Below, piece by piece: positions 20,726-30,931 of a stretch of 64,000 nt of DNA; the stretch's first letter is position 1, and each line of letters opens with the position of its first letter. The notes under the pieces are model-generated. The model had not been told where the DNA came from. It saw nothing but the letters and a program-made list of their open reading frames with translations, and ran no database searches. A program made the position numbers and the translations under genes. This stretch comes from Porticoccaceae bacterium (lineage in GTDB: Bacteria > Pseudomonadota > Gammaproteobacteria > Pseudomonadales > Porticoccaceae). The stretch spans positions 209,512-273,511 of the forward strand of contig JAHEHL010000009.1 in the NCBI GenBank assembly GCA_024644595.1, given 5' to 3'.

Positions 20726-22278
20726 TGCGTGACACCCCCGCTTGCCTGATTATGCTCAACCGCGTGACGCTGGCGCAGCGCCAATATAGCTTCATTCTGA
20801 TCACTGAAAGGCAACCGGTCGCTGCCTACAATCTGGTAGGCTTCATGGCCCTTTCCAGCGATCAAAATAATATCTTCAGGTGCAGCCGTGCTGATGGCGT
20901 GGCGGATGGCTTCCCTGCGGTCCGCTTGCACAGTCACTGTGCGGTTGATGCCCAGAATAATCTGATCAATAATCTGTTGTGCTGGCTCGCTGCGTGGATT
21001 GTCGCTGGTGACCACAATCTGTTCTGCCAATTGCTCTGCCACTCGCCCCATTTCGGCACGTTTGCCAATATCCCGATCACCGCCACAGCCAAACACAACC
21101 CAGAGTTTGCCTTTGCACTGGCTGGCCAATGTACGCAGGGCTTTGTCGAGCGCGTCCGGCGTGTGCGCGTAATCAACCACCACTAACGGGCAGCCACTGG
21201 CTTCAACCAGCTCCATGCGTCCACGTACAGGCTTTAATTGAGTGGCGGCATGAAGAATTTCATCTAACTGAAAACCCTGCATACCGGCAGCGCCTATAAC
21301 CGCGAGCAGATTGGCAAGATTAAATTTTCCAACCAGCGGAGATTTAAGTGTTCCGCGACCCCAGGGCGTTATCAGTTCAGCGACGATAGATGAGGCACTG
21401 AGCTGCATTTGACCGCAGTGAATGTCGGCAGTGTGATTCTCAAAACTGTAGGTAATCCCGTTTACCTCTGGATCGAGGTTGGCGAGAATCAACCGGCCGA
21501 CATTGTCGTCGAGATTGATCACCGCGTGCTTCAAACCGGACATACCAAAGAGTCGCGACTTGGCCGCGGCGTAGCTATTCAAGTCGCCATGATAGTCGAG
21601 GTGATCACGACTCAAATTAGTAAAAATCGCCGTATCGACCTTTAACCCAGCGATGCGTCGCTGCACAAGCCCGTGAGACGACGCCTCAAGAGCCACACGC
21701 TGTACCCCACGGTCGCGCAGTTCAGCCAAAATACGCTGCATGGCAACCGCATCAGGAGTGGTTAACACACCACTTTGAGTCAAATCACCGTCCAGCTGGG
21801 GTTCGCTGCTGGGACTGCCGTAACCCATGGTGCCGATATAACTCGCAGTCTCACCGAGCAACTCAAATAAATTAGCCAACAACTGGGCACAGGTCGTCTT
21901 GCCATTGGTTCCAGTGATCGCTGTGAGCGTCATTTGATGAGAGGGGTTGGCGTAGAATTCGCCAGCGATATCTGAGACATATTCAGTCAGTCCAGCAACC
22001 GCAATCACCGGCACCGGCGCATGGGTATCAACTTTATTATCTGCTTCCACCAATACCGCGACCGCACCCCGCTCTATGGCGGCAGCAACAAATTTATGCC
22101 CGTCAGTCTGAGTCCCTTTTAAGGCGACAAACAGATCGCCCGGCTGGACCTGACGGCTGTCGAGTGCAATACCGCTAATGACAGCATCGGGACATCTGTC
22201 AACCATGACCAACTCTGCCGGCATAACAGTCAGTAGTTGCGCCAGTTCAACAGGATCTCTGCGAGGTGCCGTCATCAC
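20722..22278 (-). CDS. murE: UDP-MurNAc-L-Ala-D-Glu--meso-diaminopimelate ligase MurE
   Basis: Adds the third residue of the stem peptide. The ATP loop GTNGKTTCAQLL and the YAHTPDALDKAL and GCGGDRDIGKR segments identify MurE. The substrate signature TSDNPRSEP contains DNPR, which marks meso-diaminopimelate rather than lysine enzymes, so the peptidoglycan is of the Gram-negative DAP type. Length is 518 residues. It overlaps ftsI and murF by 4 bases each. Confidence 0.97.
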   Translation of the reverse strand: MMTAPRRDPVELAQLLTVMPAELVMVDRCPDAVISGIALDSRQVQPGDLFVALKGTQTDGHKFVAAAIERGAVAVLVEADNKVDTHAPVPVIAVAGLTEYVSDIAGEFYANPSHQMTLTAITGTNGKTTCAQLLANLFELLGETASYIGTMGYGSPSSEPQLDGDLTQSGVLTTPDAVAMQRILAELRDRGVQRVALEASSHGLVQRRIAGLKVDTAIFTNLSRDHLDYHGDLNSYAAAKSRLFGMSGLKHAVINLDDNVGRLILANLDPEVNGITYSFENHTADIHCGQMQLSASSIVAELITPWGRGTLKSPLVGKFNLANLLAVIGAAGMQGFQLDEILHAATQLKPVRGRMELVEASGCPLVVVDYAHTPDALDKALRTLASQCKGKLWVVFGCGGDRDIGKRAEMGRVAEQLAEQIVVTSDNPRSEPAQQIIDQIILGINRTVTVQADRREAIRHAISTAAPEDIILIAGKGHEAYQIVGSDRLPFSDQNEAILALRQRHAVEHNQASGGVTQ

Positions 22279-24029
22279 AGACCTCCTCGCTTGGCCAACA
22301 TGGCCGGCAAGCTGGCTATATCGCGCTCGGCTGACATGGCATCAGGGGTAACCTGAAGCAAGCGCAGGGCATTGCCGGTCACCTCTGAGAACACCGGTGC
22401 AGCGACCAAACCACCAAAGTAGTCACCATCGCGCGGCTCATCGATCACCACAACGGTAACCAGGCGCGGGTTATCCACTGGCGCCAGACCAGCAAAGGCC
22501 GACATATAACGGTGCTGATCGTAACCACCGCCGGCTTTTACCTTGTGCAGTGTGCCGGTCTTGCCACCAACCGAATAGCCATCAATCATGGCGCGCTTAC
22601 CGGTACCCTTGTCGCTGGCGGCCGCTTCCAACATCTGTCGTACTGTTGCGGTTAACTGAGCATCGATCACCCGAACACTCTCCGCGACTGTGTCGCTGGC
22701 CACCATAGTAACTTCTTGGCGCAAGCCGTTATTGGCGAGAATAGAGTAGGCGCGAGCCAACTGGAGTGGCGAAGCACTCAGGCCGTATCCAAAAGCAAAG
22801 GTTGCCTGGGTAACAGGATCCCACTTGCGATAGCCGGGCAGACTGCCAGCAGTCTCACCCGGAAAGCCACTGCCGAGGCCTTCACCAAAACCCATCCGCT
22901 CAAACAGCTCGCGGGTGCTGTCAGGATTGAGCTCTAAAGCGACTTTAGTGGTGCCCACCTGACTCGACTTTTTAAGGATGCCGGCCAATGTCAGTGGACC
23001 ATAGTCCCTCGGATCAACAAATGTTTTGTAGGACACTTTGTAGTAGCCGGGGCTGGTATTGATTATCGTCTCAGGCTTGAACTTGCCGCTCTCCAATGCC
23101 GCCAAAATAGTAAATGGCTTTACCGTGGAGCCCGGCTCCATCATATCTGTCACCGAGCGATTGCGAATAGAATCGGGGCGCAGGTTGGAGCGATCATTGG
23201 GGTTGAACGAGGGCTGATTGGCCATGGCCAACACTTCACCAGTGTGCACGTCGAGCACAACTACAGAACCCGATTTGGCCTGATGCTTTTGCACAGCCGC
23301 TTTAAGCGCACGATAGGCGGCGTACTGCACGCGCAGATCGATACTCAACCTCAACGTGCTGCCATGACTGGCCGGCTTAACCAGAGAGATATCCTTAATC
23401 ACACGGCCGGCCAGGTCCTTAACCACTTTTTTCGCACCCGGCTCGCCACTCAGAACAGCATTGTAGGCAAGCTCCATGCCCTCCTGACCATCATCGTTAA
23501 TATCGGTAAAGCCAACTAATTGCGCGGTCACCTCACCGGCCGGGTAAAAGCGCTTGTACTCTTGACGACCAAAGACACCGGGGATGCGCAAATCGAGAAT
23601 GCGATCAGCTTCAGTGCTGGGAAGCTGTCTAGCAAGATACATAAATGACTTGTTGCGGTAACGATTGAGGCGGCTGTCCAGTTGCGCTTTGGAGATGTTT
23701 AGCGCAGCAGCCAACTTCGCGATATCTGTGTCGTCGGCGCGCTCTGCAACGCGCTTGGGATTGGCGATCAGGGTGGTGACCGGGGTGCTAACAGCGAGCG
23801 GCTCGCCATTTCTGTCAGTTATCAGGCCACGGTGACCGGGAATGGTTTCAGTGCGAATGGCTCGAGCGTCACCCTGAGTCTGCAAAAACTCGGCGCCGTG
23901 CTCTTCGCTGGGCATTACCTGAAGCTGGGCAATCTTGCTGGCAACCACCAGAGGCAGTAACCCCAGGATGAGCATTACCAGATAGTAACGCCAGCGCGGT
24001 ATGGTATTTTTTACCGTTTTCTTGGCCAC
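22275..24029 (-). CDS. ftsI: Septal transpeptidase FtsI (PBP3)
   Basis: Class B penicillin-binding protein that cross-links septal peptidoglycan. One N-terminal membrane helix (residues 14-30) is followed by the pedestal domain and the transpeptidase domain. The catalytic serine is S301 in GSTVKPFT and the KTGT triad is in VGGKTGTLHKV. The second motif reads SSQ at 355-357 (codon CAG at 22959-22961) where E. coli and Pseudomonas have SSN. Length is 584 residues. It starts 2 bases after ftsL. Confidence 0.96.
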   Translation of the reverse strand: MAKKTVKNTIPRWRYYLVMLILGLLPLVVASKIAQLQVMPSEEHGAEFLQTQGDARAIRTETIPGHRGLITDRNGEPLAVSTPVTTLIANPKRVAERADDTDIAKLAAALNISKAQLDSRLNRYRNKSFMYLARQLPSTEADRILDLRIPGVFGRQEYKRFYPAGEVTAQLVGFTDINDDGQEGMELAYNAVLSGEPGAKKVVKDLAGRVIKDISLVKPASHGSTLRLSIDLRVQYAAYRALKAAVQKHQAKSGSVVVLDVHTGEVLAMANQPSFNPNDRSNLRPDSIRNRSVTDMMEPGSTVKPFTILAALESGKFKPETIINTSPGYYKVSYKTFVDPRDYGPLTLAGILKKSSQVGTTKVALELNPDSTRELFERMGFGEGLGSGFPGETAGSLPGYRKWDPVTQATFAFGYGLSASPLQLARAYSILANNGLRQEVTMVASDTVAESVRVIDAQLTATVRQMLEAAASDKGTGKRAMIDGYSVGGKTGTLHKVKAGGGYDQHRYMSAFAGLAPVDNPRLVTVVVIDEPRDGDYFGGLVAAPVFSEVTGNALRLLQVTPDAMSAERDIASLPAMLAKRGGL

Positions 24030-24031
24030 TT

Positions 24032-24313
24032 TTATTGCTTCACCATAATAATTTCCTGGGGCTGCGGACTGTGCATATCCAGACCTTCCATAGCCATTGT
24101 CTCGACCCGCTGCAGCGATCCCCAGGCACTCTGCTCCAGTAAATATTTACCGTAAGCCACTTGCAGTTGATTGTTCTCACGCTCGAGAGCCGTCAACTGG
24201 TCATACTTTTGTCGGCATACATGACTGACATAAGCCACAGCCATGGCGCTGACCAATACCGTAATCCAGAGCACAACAACCTGTAGCGTCTTAGCGGCTG
24301 TTGACTCAATCAT
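24032..24313 (-). CDS. ftsL: Cell division protein FtsL
   Basis: Small bitopic protein of 93 residues with a membrane helix near residues 10-28 followed by a short coiled coil (RQKYDQLTALERENNQLQVAYGKYLLEQSAW). It joins FtsB and FtsQ and activates FtsWI. Sequence conservation in FtsL is low; the call rests on size, topology and its place between rsmH and ftsI. The start overlaps the rsmH stop by 4 bases. Confidence 0.93.
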   Translation of the reverse strand: MIESTAAKTLQVVVLWITVLVSAMAVAYVSHVCRQKYDQLTALERENNQLQVAYGKYLLEQSAWGSLQRVETMAMEGLDMHSPQPQEIIMVKQ

Positions 24314-25239
24314 GCAACACGCTCTGCGACCCGCATCACTGCGCTGCGCGAGCGCACATTGCCATCGACTTCGCTGCTTTCAGGCTTAATTGCCTTGCCG
24401 ATTTTCTTTAGCCGCACGCCGCGATCCACATCTCTGACCGGCAGGTTTTTCGGCAACTTGATGCCCTGCTCCTGATCACGAATAAAGCGCTTAACCTGAC
24501 GGTCTTCCAGTGAGTGAAAACTGATAACCACCAGTCGGCCACCTACCTGCAACAAATCAATCACCTGCCCCAACAGCGCAGCCAAATCATCCAGCTCGCG
24601 ATTGATAAAAATCCTGATCGCCTGAAACGCTTTGGTCGCCGGATGCCTGCCGCGCTCCCAGGCCGGATGCGCATCAGCCAGTATTTTTGCCAGCTGTACC
24701 GTGCGAGTAATCGGCTGAACCGCGCGTTCGCGAACTACCGCTGAGGCCATCCGTCGAGCAAAGCGCTCTTCTCCATACTCTTTAATCACCTGAGCGATCT
24801 CAGATTCTGCCGCACTGGCGATCCACTCTGCAGCAGACAACCCCGAACTGGTATCCATGCGCATATCCAGCGGGCCGTCACGCATAAAACTAAATCCACG
24901 CTCTGCCTGATCCAGTTGCGGCGAGGAAACACCCAGGTCAACTAATACACCGGTAACCTCTTGTCCCTCGAGCCACTCCCCCATATCGGCAAACGACCCA
25001 TGCACTATGCGCAACCGGGTTTCAGCAGCGAAACGCTGTCGACCCGCATCAATGGCCTGCGGGTCTTTATCGATCGCTAACACCCTGCCGCGATCCGATA
25101 ACCTGGCGAGCAATTCTGCGGTGTGCCCGCCACGACCAAAGGTGCCGTCGACATAAAAACCATCTGGATCAATCACCAACTCAGTCACAGCTTCTCGCAG
25201 CAAAACGGTGGTGTGTTCCGGTTTTTCAATCTCGTTCAT
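24310..25239 (-). CDS. rsmH: 16S rRNA m4C1402 methyltransferase RsmH (MraW)
   Basis: SAM-dependent N4-methylation of C1402 of 16S rRNA. The AdoMet-binding motif DGTFGRGGHTAELL is near residues 30-43, and LVDLGVSSPQLD, RGFSF and ISFHSLEDRQVK are family signatures. ATG 25239 (MNEIEKPEHTTVLL) is chosen for its upstream GTAGAGGTGGCA and because the longer frame would run into mraZ; this gives 309 residues. Confidence 0.96.
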   Translation of the reverse strand: MNEIEKPEHTTVLLREAVTELVIDPDGFYVDGTFGRGGHTAELLARLSDRGRVLAIDKDPQAIDAGRQRFAAETRLRIVHGSFADMGEWLEGQEVTGVLVDLGVSSPQLDQAERGFSFMRDGPLDMRMDTSSGLSAAEWIASAAESEIAQVIKEYGEERFARRMASAVVRERAVQPITRTVQLAKILADAHPAWERGRHPATKAFQAIRIFINRELDDLAALLGQVIDLLQVGGRLVVISFHSLEDRQVKRFIRDQEQGIKLPKNLPVRDVDRGVRLKKIGKAIKPESSEVDGNVRSRSAVMRVAERVA

Positions 25240-25247
25240 TGCCACCT

Positions 25248-25715
25248 CTACCAAGAGAGATTCTTCAATGCATCCGACATATTGTCTCGATCGAGAAGCA
25301 TACCCCTGTAAGTTTCCTGCGACTTTTCGCGCTCGGCATTCCAATTTTCTTCAGACCATATCTCAAGGCGCTGGGTGCGGCCGACCAACACCAGCTTTTT
25401 CTCAAGCTGCGCATAACCGCGCAACTCAGGCGGAATCAAAACCCGACCACTGCCGTCGACCTGAAGATCTTTTGCCTGGCCCACAACAAAGCGGCTCAAC
25501 ATTTCAGCCAGCTCATCGAGCGCTGGCAGTGCCGCAACTTTTTCTTCGAATTTTTTCCACTCGGGCAGCGGAGAGAGGGTGAGACAGGTAGACTTCATGT
25601 CGATGGTGATAACTAATTCACCGGCGCATATTTCATCAAGCACAGAGCGGTAGCGAGTCGGAATTGCCATCCGGCCCTTGGCGTCCATATTGATTGGATC
25701 GCTACCTTTAAACAC
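25248..25715 (-). CDS. mraZ: Transcriptional regulator MraZ (GTG start)
   Basis: AbrB-fold repressor of the dcw operon with two repeats, each carrying a DxKGR/DGxGR-type motif: MDAKGRMAIPTRYR near the start and VDGSGRVLIPPELR in the second half. Two in-frame GTG codons are possible. GTG 25715 (MFKGSDPINMDAKG, 155 residues) is preferred because AAGGGG lies at good spacing upstream and the family starts with MF(R/K)G. First gene of the dcw transcript; its own binding boxes lie at 25751-25776. Confidence 0.95.
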   Translation of the reverse strand: MFKGSDPINMDAKGRMAIPTRYRSVLDEICAGELVITIDMKSTCLTLSPLPEWKKFEEKVAALPALDELAEMLSRFVVGQAKDLQVDGSGRVLIPPELRGYAQLEKKLVLVGRTQRLEIWSEENWNAEREKSQETYRGMLLDRDNMSDALKNLSW

Positions 25716-25750
25716 TCTCACCCCTTTTTAGTTGTTATGGCTGGCTAATA

Positions 25751-25776
25751 TCGCCACTTTTCGCCACTTTTACCCA
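25751..25776 (-). promoter_or_regulatory. MraZ-binding boxes: three TGGNN repeats at 10-base period
   Basis: On the minus strand the sequence reads TGGGTAAAAG, TGGCGAAAAG, TGGCG: three TGG(G/C)N units separated by 5-base AAAAG spacers. MraZ is known to bind repeats of this type in the promoters of dcw clusters. They lie 36-61 bases upstream of the proposed mraZ start and directly downstream of the candidate promoter, fitting autoregulation. Confidence 0.82.
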
Positions 25777-25783
25777 TATGTGT

Positions 25784-25812
25784 ACACTATTCACAGCAGA
25801 GGTTAAAGTCAA
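25784..25812 (-). promoter_or_regulatory. Candidate sigma-70 promoter of the dcw operon
   Basis: Minus strand: -35 TTGACT (25807-25812), a 17-base spacer, and -10 TAGTGT (25784-25789). The -35 is good and the -10 only fair. Its position just upstream of the MraZ boxes makes it the natural mraZ promoter. Confidence 0.5.
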
Positions 25813-25922
25813 GCGTCAGAAAGGCCTGAAAAAGTGAGTAAAATCAGTAAGTTCCGGCAATTTTGCCTGTTTGTAGCAACAACTTGAGAAGGGGTTAAAT
25901 TTTTAACAATAGAAAACATAAT

Positions 25923-25959
25923 GCTAAAGCCAGAAGTTAATGTAACTTCTAGCTTCAGC
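25923..25959 (-). promoter_or_regulatory. 17-base-pair hairpin between rnpB and mraZ
   Basis: Arms 25923-25939 and 25943-25959 with loop 25940-25942. In minus-strand RNA all 17 positions pair (15 Watson-Crick, 2 G.U); in plus-strand RNA the same two positions are A.C mismatches. The downstream sequence has only a weak T-run (TTATGTTTTCT), so a second rnpB terminator is possible but not clear. Confidence 0.5.
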
Positions 25960-26003
25960 TCTTTTTAAGAATAAATTTAACTAGTTTTAGGTTTTTATAT
26001 ACC

Positions 26004-26037
26004 CAAAAAGAATAGTGATTTCAGTTGAATTCACTAT
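26004..26037 (-). terminator. Probable rnpB terminator
   Basis: On the minus strand ATAGTGA (26031-26037) pairs with TCACTAT (26012-26018), followed by TCTTTTT. It lies 13 bases past the proposed 3' end of rnpB. The stem is A+T-rich and its loop is 12 bases. Confidence 0.5.
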
Positions 26038-26049
26038 GAGAAATTAGTT

Positions 26050-26426
<377 letters not shown>

Positions 26427-26433
26427 GAGGGCG

Positions 26434-26439
26434 ATAGTA
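26434..26439 (-). promoter_or_regulatory. Candidate -10 element for rnpB
   Basis: Minus-strand TACTAT, with 7 bases before the proposed rnpB 5' end at 26426. No convincing -35 at 16-18 bases. Confidence 0.4.
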
Positions 26440-26547
26440 GCATAGTCACAGGGCAAACCTAGCACCAAACTTTCGGCAACACTGTGCGATAACCGCGCTG
26501 AATACTCTGCGTAGAGATGGAAGAAATTGTTTTGGGAGTAAAGAAAA

Positions 26548-26567
26548 GCCCTCGGACTCGAGGGCTC
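26548..26567 (-). terminator. Rho-independent terminator after the DUF5062-like gene
   Basis: Minus strand AGCCCTCG-AGTC-CGAGGGCT, an 8-base-pair G+C-rich stem with a 4-base loop, followed by TTTCTTT. It lies 25 bases past the stop of the 26592-26855 gene and separates it from rnpB. Confidence 0.85.
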
Positions 26568-26591
26568 TCGGCATCACGTGACAGAGGGGCT

Positions 26592-26855
26592 TTATTCTTT
26601 TAACAGTGGATGATCGGGCGGCAACTGGCGAGAAATCCACAGCGCCAACTTATGCCGCATATTCGGATCGCTGATATTTTCCTTGGCCAACGGCTGAATC
26701 AGCTTATCCTCGACCAACACCTTGTAGATAAACTCAACTTTTAGTTTGACTGAATCAGTCTCATCGATCACGCCATAGGCGCGCTTCTGTACATAAACAG
26801 CACCGACCTGAAGCGCCTTCTTTAACAACTCCACCTCATTGTGTAGCTTTGTCAT
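26592..26855 (-). CDS. DUF5062-like small conserved protein
   Basis: A basic, soluble-looking protein of 87 residues without signal peptide or membrane helix. The ending ...KLALWISRQLPPDHPLLKE and the beginning KLHNEVELLKKALQVG resemble, from memory, the DUF5062 family of marine gammaproteobacteria; no function is known to me. The start is supported by TGGAGGCAACAAG before the ATG. It follows purL by 46 bases on the same strand and ends at a strong terminator, so it may share the purL transcript. Confidence 0.75.
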   Translation of the reverse strand: MTKLHNEVELLKKALQVGAVYVQKRAYGVIDETDSVKLKVEFIYKVLVEDKLIQPLAKENISDPNMRHKLALWISRQLPPDHPLLKE

Positions 26856-26901
26856 CTTGTTGCCTCCAGCCTAAATAAAGTACAAACCGTACCAGTAAAG
26901 C

Positions 26902-29900
26902 TTACTCGACAAACTTGCGCGCATTGCGAAACATCCGCATCCAGGCGCCATCTTCACCCCAATCATCAGGGTGCCATGAATTCTGCACTGTGCGGAAAAC
27001 GCGCTCAGGGTGAGGCATCATCAGCGTGGCGCGACCATCGCTACTGGACACGCCAGTAATGCCATCAGGCGATCCGTTGGGGTTGGCTGGATAACGGCTC
27101 GCGATACTGCCGTGATTGTCCATAAAACGCATCGCTATCTGACCACTGCTCAGCAAGCGATCCATAGCCTTTTGCGAAGCAAACTCGGCGCGACCTTCAC
27201 CGTGAGAGATCGCGATCGGCATATGCGAGCCAGCCATGCCCTGTAAAAAGATGGAGGGGGACTGTTCCACCTGTACCAGCGAGAAACGCGCCTCAAACTG
27301 CTCTGAAAGATTCCGCACAAAGCGCGGCCAAAGCTCGGCGCCAGGAATCAATGTCTTGAGATTACTCAGCATCTGACAGCCATTGCAGACACCGAGGCTG
27401 AAACTGTCCGGGCGATGGAAGAAACTCTGAAACTGATCACGAATGCTGTTATTGAAGAGAACAGTTTTAGCCCAACCTTCACCGGCACCCAGCACATCGC
27501 CATAAGAGAAACCGCCGCAAGCGATCACACCTTTGAAGTCACTGAGCACGCGGCGACCCGCCAGCAGATCGCTCATATGCACATCGACCGCATCAAATCC
27601 GGCGCGGGTAAATGCCGCCGCCATTTCCACATGACTGTTGACACCCTGCTCTCGCACTATGGCTACAGCCGGCCTGACACCCGAGTTGATATACGGCGCG
27701 GCAATGTCTTCACGAGGATCATAGCTCAGCTTGACCGACAGCCCCGGATCCGCTGAGTCAATATTGTTGAACTCCTCCAACGCACAGTCAGCATTATCAC
27801 GCATGGCCGCGATACGGTAGGAGGTTTCACTCCAGGTGCGCTGCAGCAACACCCGAGGGCGCTCAAAGAGCCGGCGCTTTTTGCTAATAATTTCAATCTT
27901 TTGCTCTTTATTCAGACCACCCAGCAGGTGCACATCGACACCGGCGTCACTAAAGCGCTCGGCAATTGCATTGGTATGCTCGGAACGCACCTGAATCACC
28001 GCACCCAACTCTTCATTGAACAGTGCGGCGATAGGATCCTCACCCAACGTGAAGACGTCTACAGAGATACCGACATTACCAGCAAACGACATTTCAACCA
28101 GCGTTGCCAATAACCCACCATCAGAGCGATCGTGGTAAGCGACGATTTGCCCCTCTTCCAGAGAGGTCTGCACGGCGTTAAAGAAACCTTGCAGCAGCGC
28201 AGGATTATCAACATCCGGCGCGCTATCGCCCATCTGCTGATTGACCTGAGCGAGGATCGAGCCACCCATCCGGTTAGCGCCTGCACCGAGATCCAGCAAC
28301 AACAGTTGAGTTTCACCGCAATCGCTGCGCAGTTGTGGCGTAACCGTTTTGCGTACATCAAGTACCGGTGCAAAGGCTGTGATAATCAGAGACATAGGCG
28401 AGGTAACCGCCTTGTCTTCAGCACCATCGGCCCAAGTGGTGCGCATCGACATGGAATCTTTGCCGACCGGAATGGTAATACCCAGAGCCGGACACAATTC
28501 CATTCCCACCGCTTCGACAGTGCGGTAAAGCTTTTCATCTTCACCGGGATGACCGGCAGCACTCATCCAGTTGGCCGACAGTTTGATATCTTTAATATCA
28601 CCAATTCGCGCGGCGGCAATATTGGTAATCGACTCACCGATGGCCATACGACCCGATGCCGGCGCGTTAATCAACGCCAATGGCGTACGCTCGCCCATCG
28701 CCATCGCTTCACCTGCATTGCTGTCATAGGTGACGGTGGTCACGGCGCAGTCTGCAACCGGTATCTGCCAGGGACCAACCATCTGATCGCGCGCCACCAT
28801 GCCACCAACAGTGCGGTCGCCAATGGTGATCAAATAGTTTTTGCTCGCCACGGTGGGATGCCGCAGCACCTGGAAAACCGCATCGTCGATATTGAGATCG
28901 GCGGTGATAAAAGGCTCGCATTCGGCCTGCTGACGCTCGGCCACCCTGTGCATCTTTGGCGGCTTGCCAAACAGGACGGACATCGGCAGATCGACTGGGT
29001 CATTTTTAAAATGACTGTCGCTGACAGTGATAGTTTTATCAGCAATGGCCTCACCAACCACGGCAACCGGGCAACGTTCGCGGTGGCAAATTTCGAGAAA
29101 TCGCGTTAGATCATTGGGCAGAATGGCCAACACATAACGCTCTTGGGCCTCGTTGCACCAGATTTCCACCGGCGCCATACCGGGCTCATCATTGGGGACT
29201 TTGCGCAACTGAAAATGGCCACCGGTGCCACCATCTTTAACCAGCTCTGGCAGTGCATTGGAGAGTCCACCCGCACCCACATCGTGGATAAAGGCAATCG
29301 GGTTGCTATCGCCCTGCTGCCAGCACTGATCGATCACTTCCTGACAGCGACGTTCAATTTCCGGGTTCTGTCGCTGCACTGAAGCAAAATCGAGATCAGC
29401 CGAACTGGAGCCGGTCGCCATTGATGACGCTGCACCTCCGCCGAGACCAATCAACATCGCCGGACCACCCAACACTACAAGCTGTGCGCCGGGCTCAAAT
29501 TCTGGCTTATCAATATGCTCTTCACGGATATTGCCATAGCCGCCCGCGATCATAATCGGCTTGTGATAACCGCGACGCTGACCGTCAAAATCCACCTCAA
29601 AGCTACGCATATAGCCACAGATATTGGGGCGACCAAATTCGTTATTAAAAGCAGCACCGCCGATAGGGCCCTCAAGCATAATATCCAGCGCTGAAACAAT
29701 TCGCTCTGGCTTGCCGTAGTCCTGCTCCCAGGACTGCTTGTAGTTGGGGATGTTTAAATTAGACACGGTAAATCCGACCAGCCCGACTTTTGGCTTGGAG
29801 CCACGACCCACGGCGCCTTCATCGCGAATCTCGCCACCGGATCCGGTGCCGGCACCGGAATAAGGAGAAATAGCTGTCGGATGGTTATGAGTCTCTACCT

Positions 29901-30774
29901 TCATCAATAAGTGCACCGGCTCATGACTATAGCCATAGAGTTTGGTCGCAGGGTCCGGGTAGAAACGTCCGCCCTCTGTGCCTGTAACTACCGCCGCATT
30001 ATCCGAGTAAGCAGAGAGGACATTTTCGCCATTGACCTTGAAGGTGTTACGAATCATGCCAAACAGCGAATTCTCTTGTTCTTCACCGTCGAGGGTCCAG
30101 CTGGCATTAAAAATTTTGTGGCGACAATGTTCAGAGTTGGCCTGGGCAAACATCATTAATTCAACATCGGTCGGATTGCGCTTAAGCGCTTTGAAGCTAT
30201 CAACCAGATACTCTATTTCATCTCCGGCAAGCGCCAGACCCAATTCGCTGTTGGCGGTTTGTAATGCCGCGATACCATCACTGAGAATATCCACACGAGT
30301 CAGTTCGGCTGGCTCCTGATGGCTGAACAAGATCTCGGCCTGCTGCAGATTGTGAAGCACAGTCTCCACCATGCGATCATGAAGTTCCGCTCCAAGCTCA
30401 GCCAGCTGCTGATCGCTGAGAATATCTTTGGCGTGAATAGTGTAGCCAGTACCCCGCTCCACCCGAACAACCTGAGACAGTCCGCAATTGTGCACGATAT
30501 CAGTCGCTTTGCTCGACCAGGGGGAAATCGTTCCTGGACGCGGCACCACTAGAATCAGCTGTCCTTGGGTAGCCGCTTTCTCCTCGCGTGGACCATAGGT
30601 GAGCAACGCGTTAAGTGTCTCAAGCGCACTGTCATTAAGTGGCTCGCTGACCTCGGCGAAATGCACATGTTCGGCATACACTGAAACAATCGAAGGGACG
30701 ATTTTCTGAAGCGTTGAAAGCAGTTTTTTACGTCGGAAGGCAGATAGAGAAGGTGCGCCGGTGAGGATTATCAT
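26902..30774 (-). CDS. purL: Phosphoribosylformylglycinamidine synthase PurL (large type)
   Basis: Converts FGAR, glutamine and ATP to FGAM in de novo purine synthesis. At 1290 residues it is the single-chain form of Gram-negative bacteria. It has an N-terminal PurS-like domain, a linker, the two AIRS-like synthase halves ([19 protein letters not shown] in the first) and a C-terminal class I glutamine amidotransferase domain. That domain has the nucleophile Cys in GVCNGCQML, and His and Glu in MPHPERVFR. No break in the frame. Confidence 0.97.
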   Translation of the reverse strand: MIILTGAPSLSAFRRKKLLSTLQKIVPSIVSVYAEHVHFAEVSEPLNDSALETLNALLTYGPREEKAATQGQLILVVPRPGTISPWSSKATDIVHNCGLSQVVRVERGTGYTIHAKDILSDQQLAELGAELHDRMVETVLHNLQQAEILFSHQEPAELTRVDILSDGIAALQTANSELGLALAGDEIEYLVDSFKALKRNPTDVELMMFAQANSEHCRHKIFNASWTLDGEEQENSLFGMIRNTFKVNGENVLSAYSDNAAVVTGTEGGRFYPDPATKLYGYSHEPVHLLMKVETHNHPTAISPYSGAGTGSGGEIRDEGAVGRGSKPKVGLVGFTVSNLNIPNYKQSWEQDYGKPERIVSALDIMLEGPIGGAAFNNEFGRPNICGYMRSFEVDFDGQRRGYHKPIMIAGGYGNIREEHIDKPEFEPGAQLVVLGGPAMLIGLGGGAASSMATGSSSADLDFASVQRQNPEIERRCQEVIDQCWQQGDSNPIAFIHDVGAGGLSNALPELVKDGGTGGHFQLRKVPNDEPGMAPVEIWCNEAQERYVLAILPNDLTRFLEICHRERCPVAVVGEAIADKTITVSDSHFKNDPVDLPMSVLFGKPPKMHRVAERQQAECEPFITADLNIDDAVFQVLRHPTVASKNYLITIGDRTVGGMVARDQMVGPWQIPVADCAVTTVTYDSNAGEAMAMGERTPLALINAPASGRMAIGESITNIAAARIGDIKDIKLSANWMSAAGHPGEDEKLYRTVEAVGMELCPALGITIPVGKDSMSMRTTWADGAEDKAVTSPMSLIITAFAPVLDVRKTVTPQLRSDCGETQLLLLDLGAGANRMGGSILAQVNQQMGDSAPDVDNPALLQGFFNAVQTSLEEGQIVAYHDRSDGGLLATLVEMSFAGNVGISVDVFTLGEDPIAALFNEELGAVIQVRSEHTNAIAERFSDAGVDVHLLGGLNKEQKIEIISKKRRLFERPRVLLQRTWSETSYRIAAMRDNADCALEEFNNIDSADPGLSVKLSYDPREDIAAPYINSGVRPAVAIVREQGVNSHVEMAAAFTRAGFDAVDVHMSDLLAGRRVLSDFKGVIACGGFSYGDVLGAGEGWAKTVLFNNSIRDQFQSFFHRPDSFSLGVCNGCQMLSNLKTLIPGAELWPRFVRNLSEQFEARFSLVQVEQSPSIFLQGMAGSHMPIAISHGEGRAEFASQKAMDRLLSSGQIAMRFMDNHGSIASRYPANPNGSPDGITGVSSSDGRATLMMPHPERVFRTVQNSWHPDDWGEDGAWMRMFRNARKFVE

Positions 30775-30931
30775 AGAGGCAGTGCTCGCAAAACATTCGG
30801 TTTGGAAAGCGGGTTATTCTAGCTGAAAAATCCGCCCGTAGGTGAGTAAACGCTGTACAATTATTGGCTTATTTTGTACTTTCCTGCAGTTGCAAAAAAT
30901 CACAGGGGAGTATTTCAAGGAGGGTTTTGCA

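Larger units (their letters stand above)
25716..26049. other. A+T-rich regulatory interval between rnpB and mraZ
   Basis: No credible gene here. Reading leftward on the minus strand it holds the likely rnpB terminator (26004-26037), a 17-base-pair hairpin (25923-25959), an A+T-rich stretch, a candidate mraZ promoter (25784-25812) and the MraZ boxes. All are listed separately. Confidence 0.7.

Noticed and set aside
25240-25344. 35-codon extension of rsmH into mraZ
   Set aside because: It overlaps the end of mraZ in another frame; ATG 25239 has a good ribosome site and the usual RsmH start.
28132-29109. 325-codon open frame on the plus strand opposite purL
   Set aside because: It lies wholly antisense to the conserved purL coding sequence, has no recognisable domain, and its composition is what a G+C-rich antisense frame gives.
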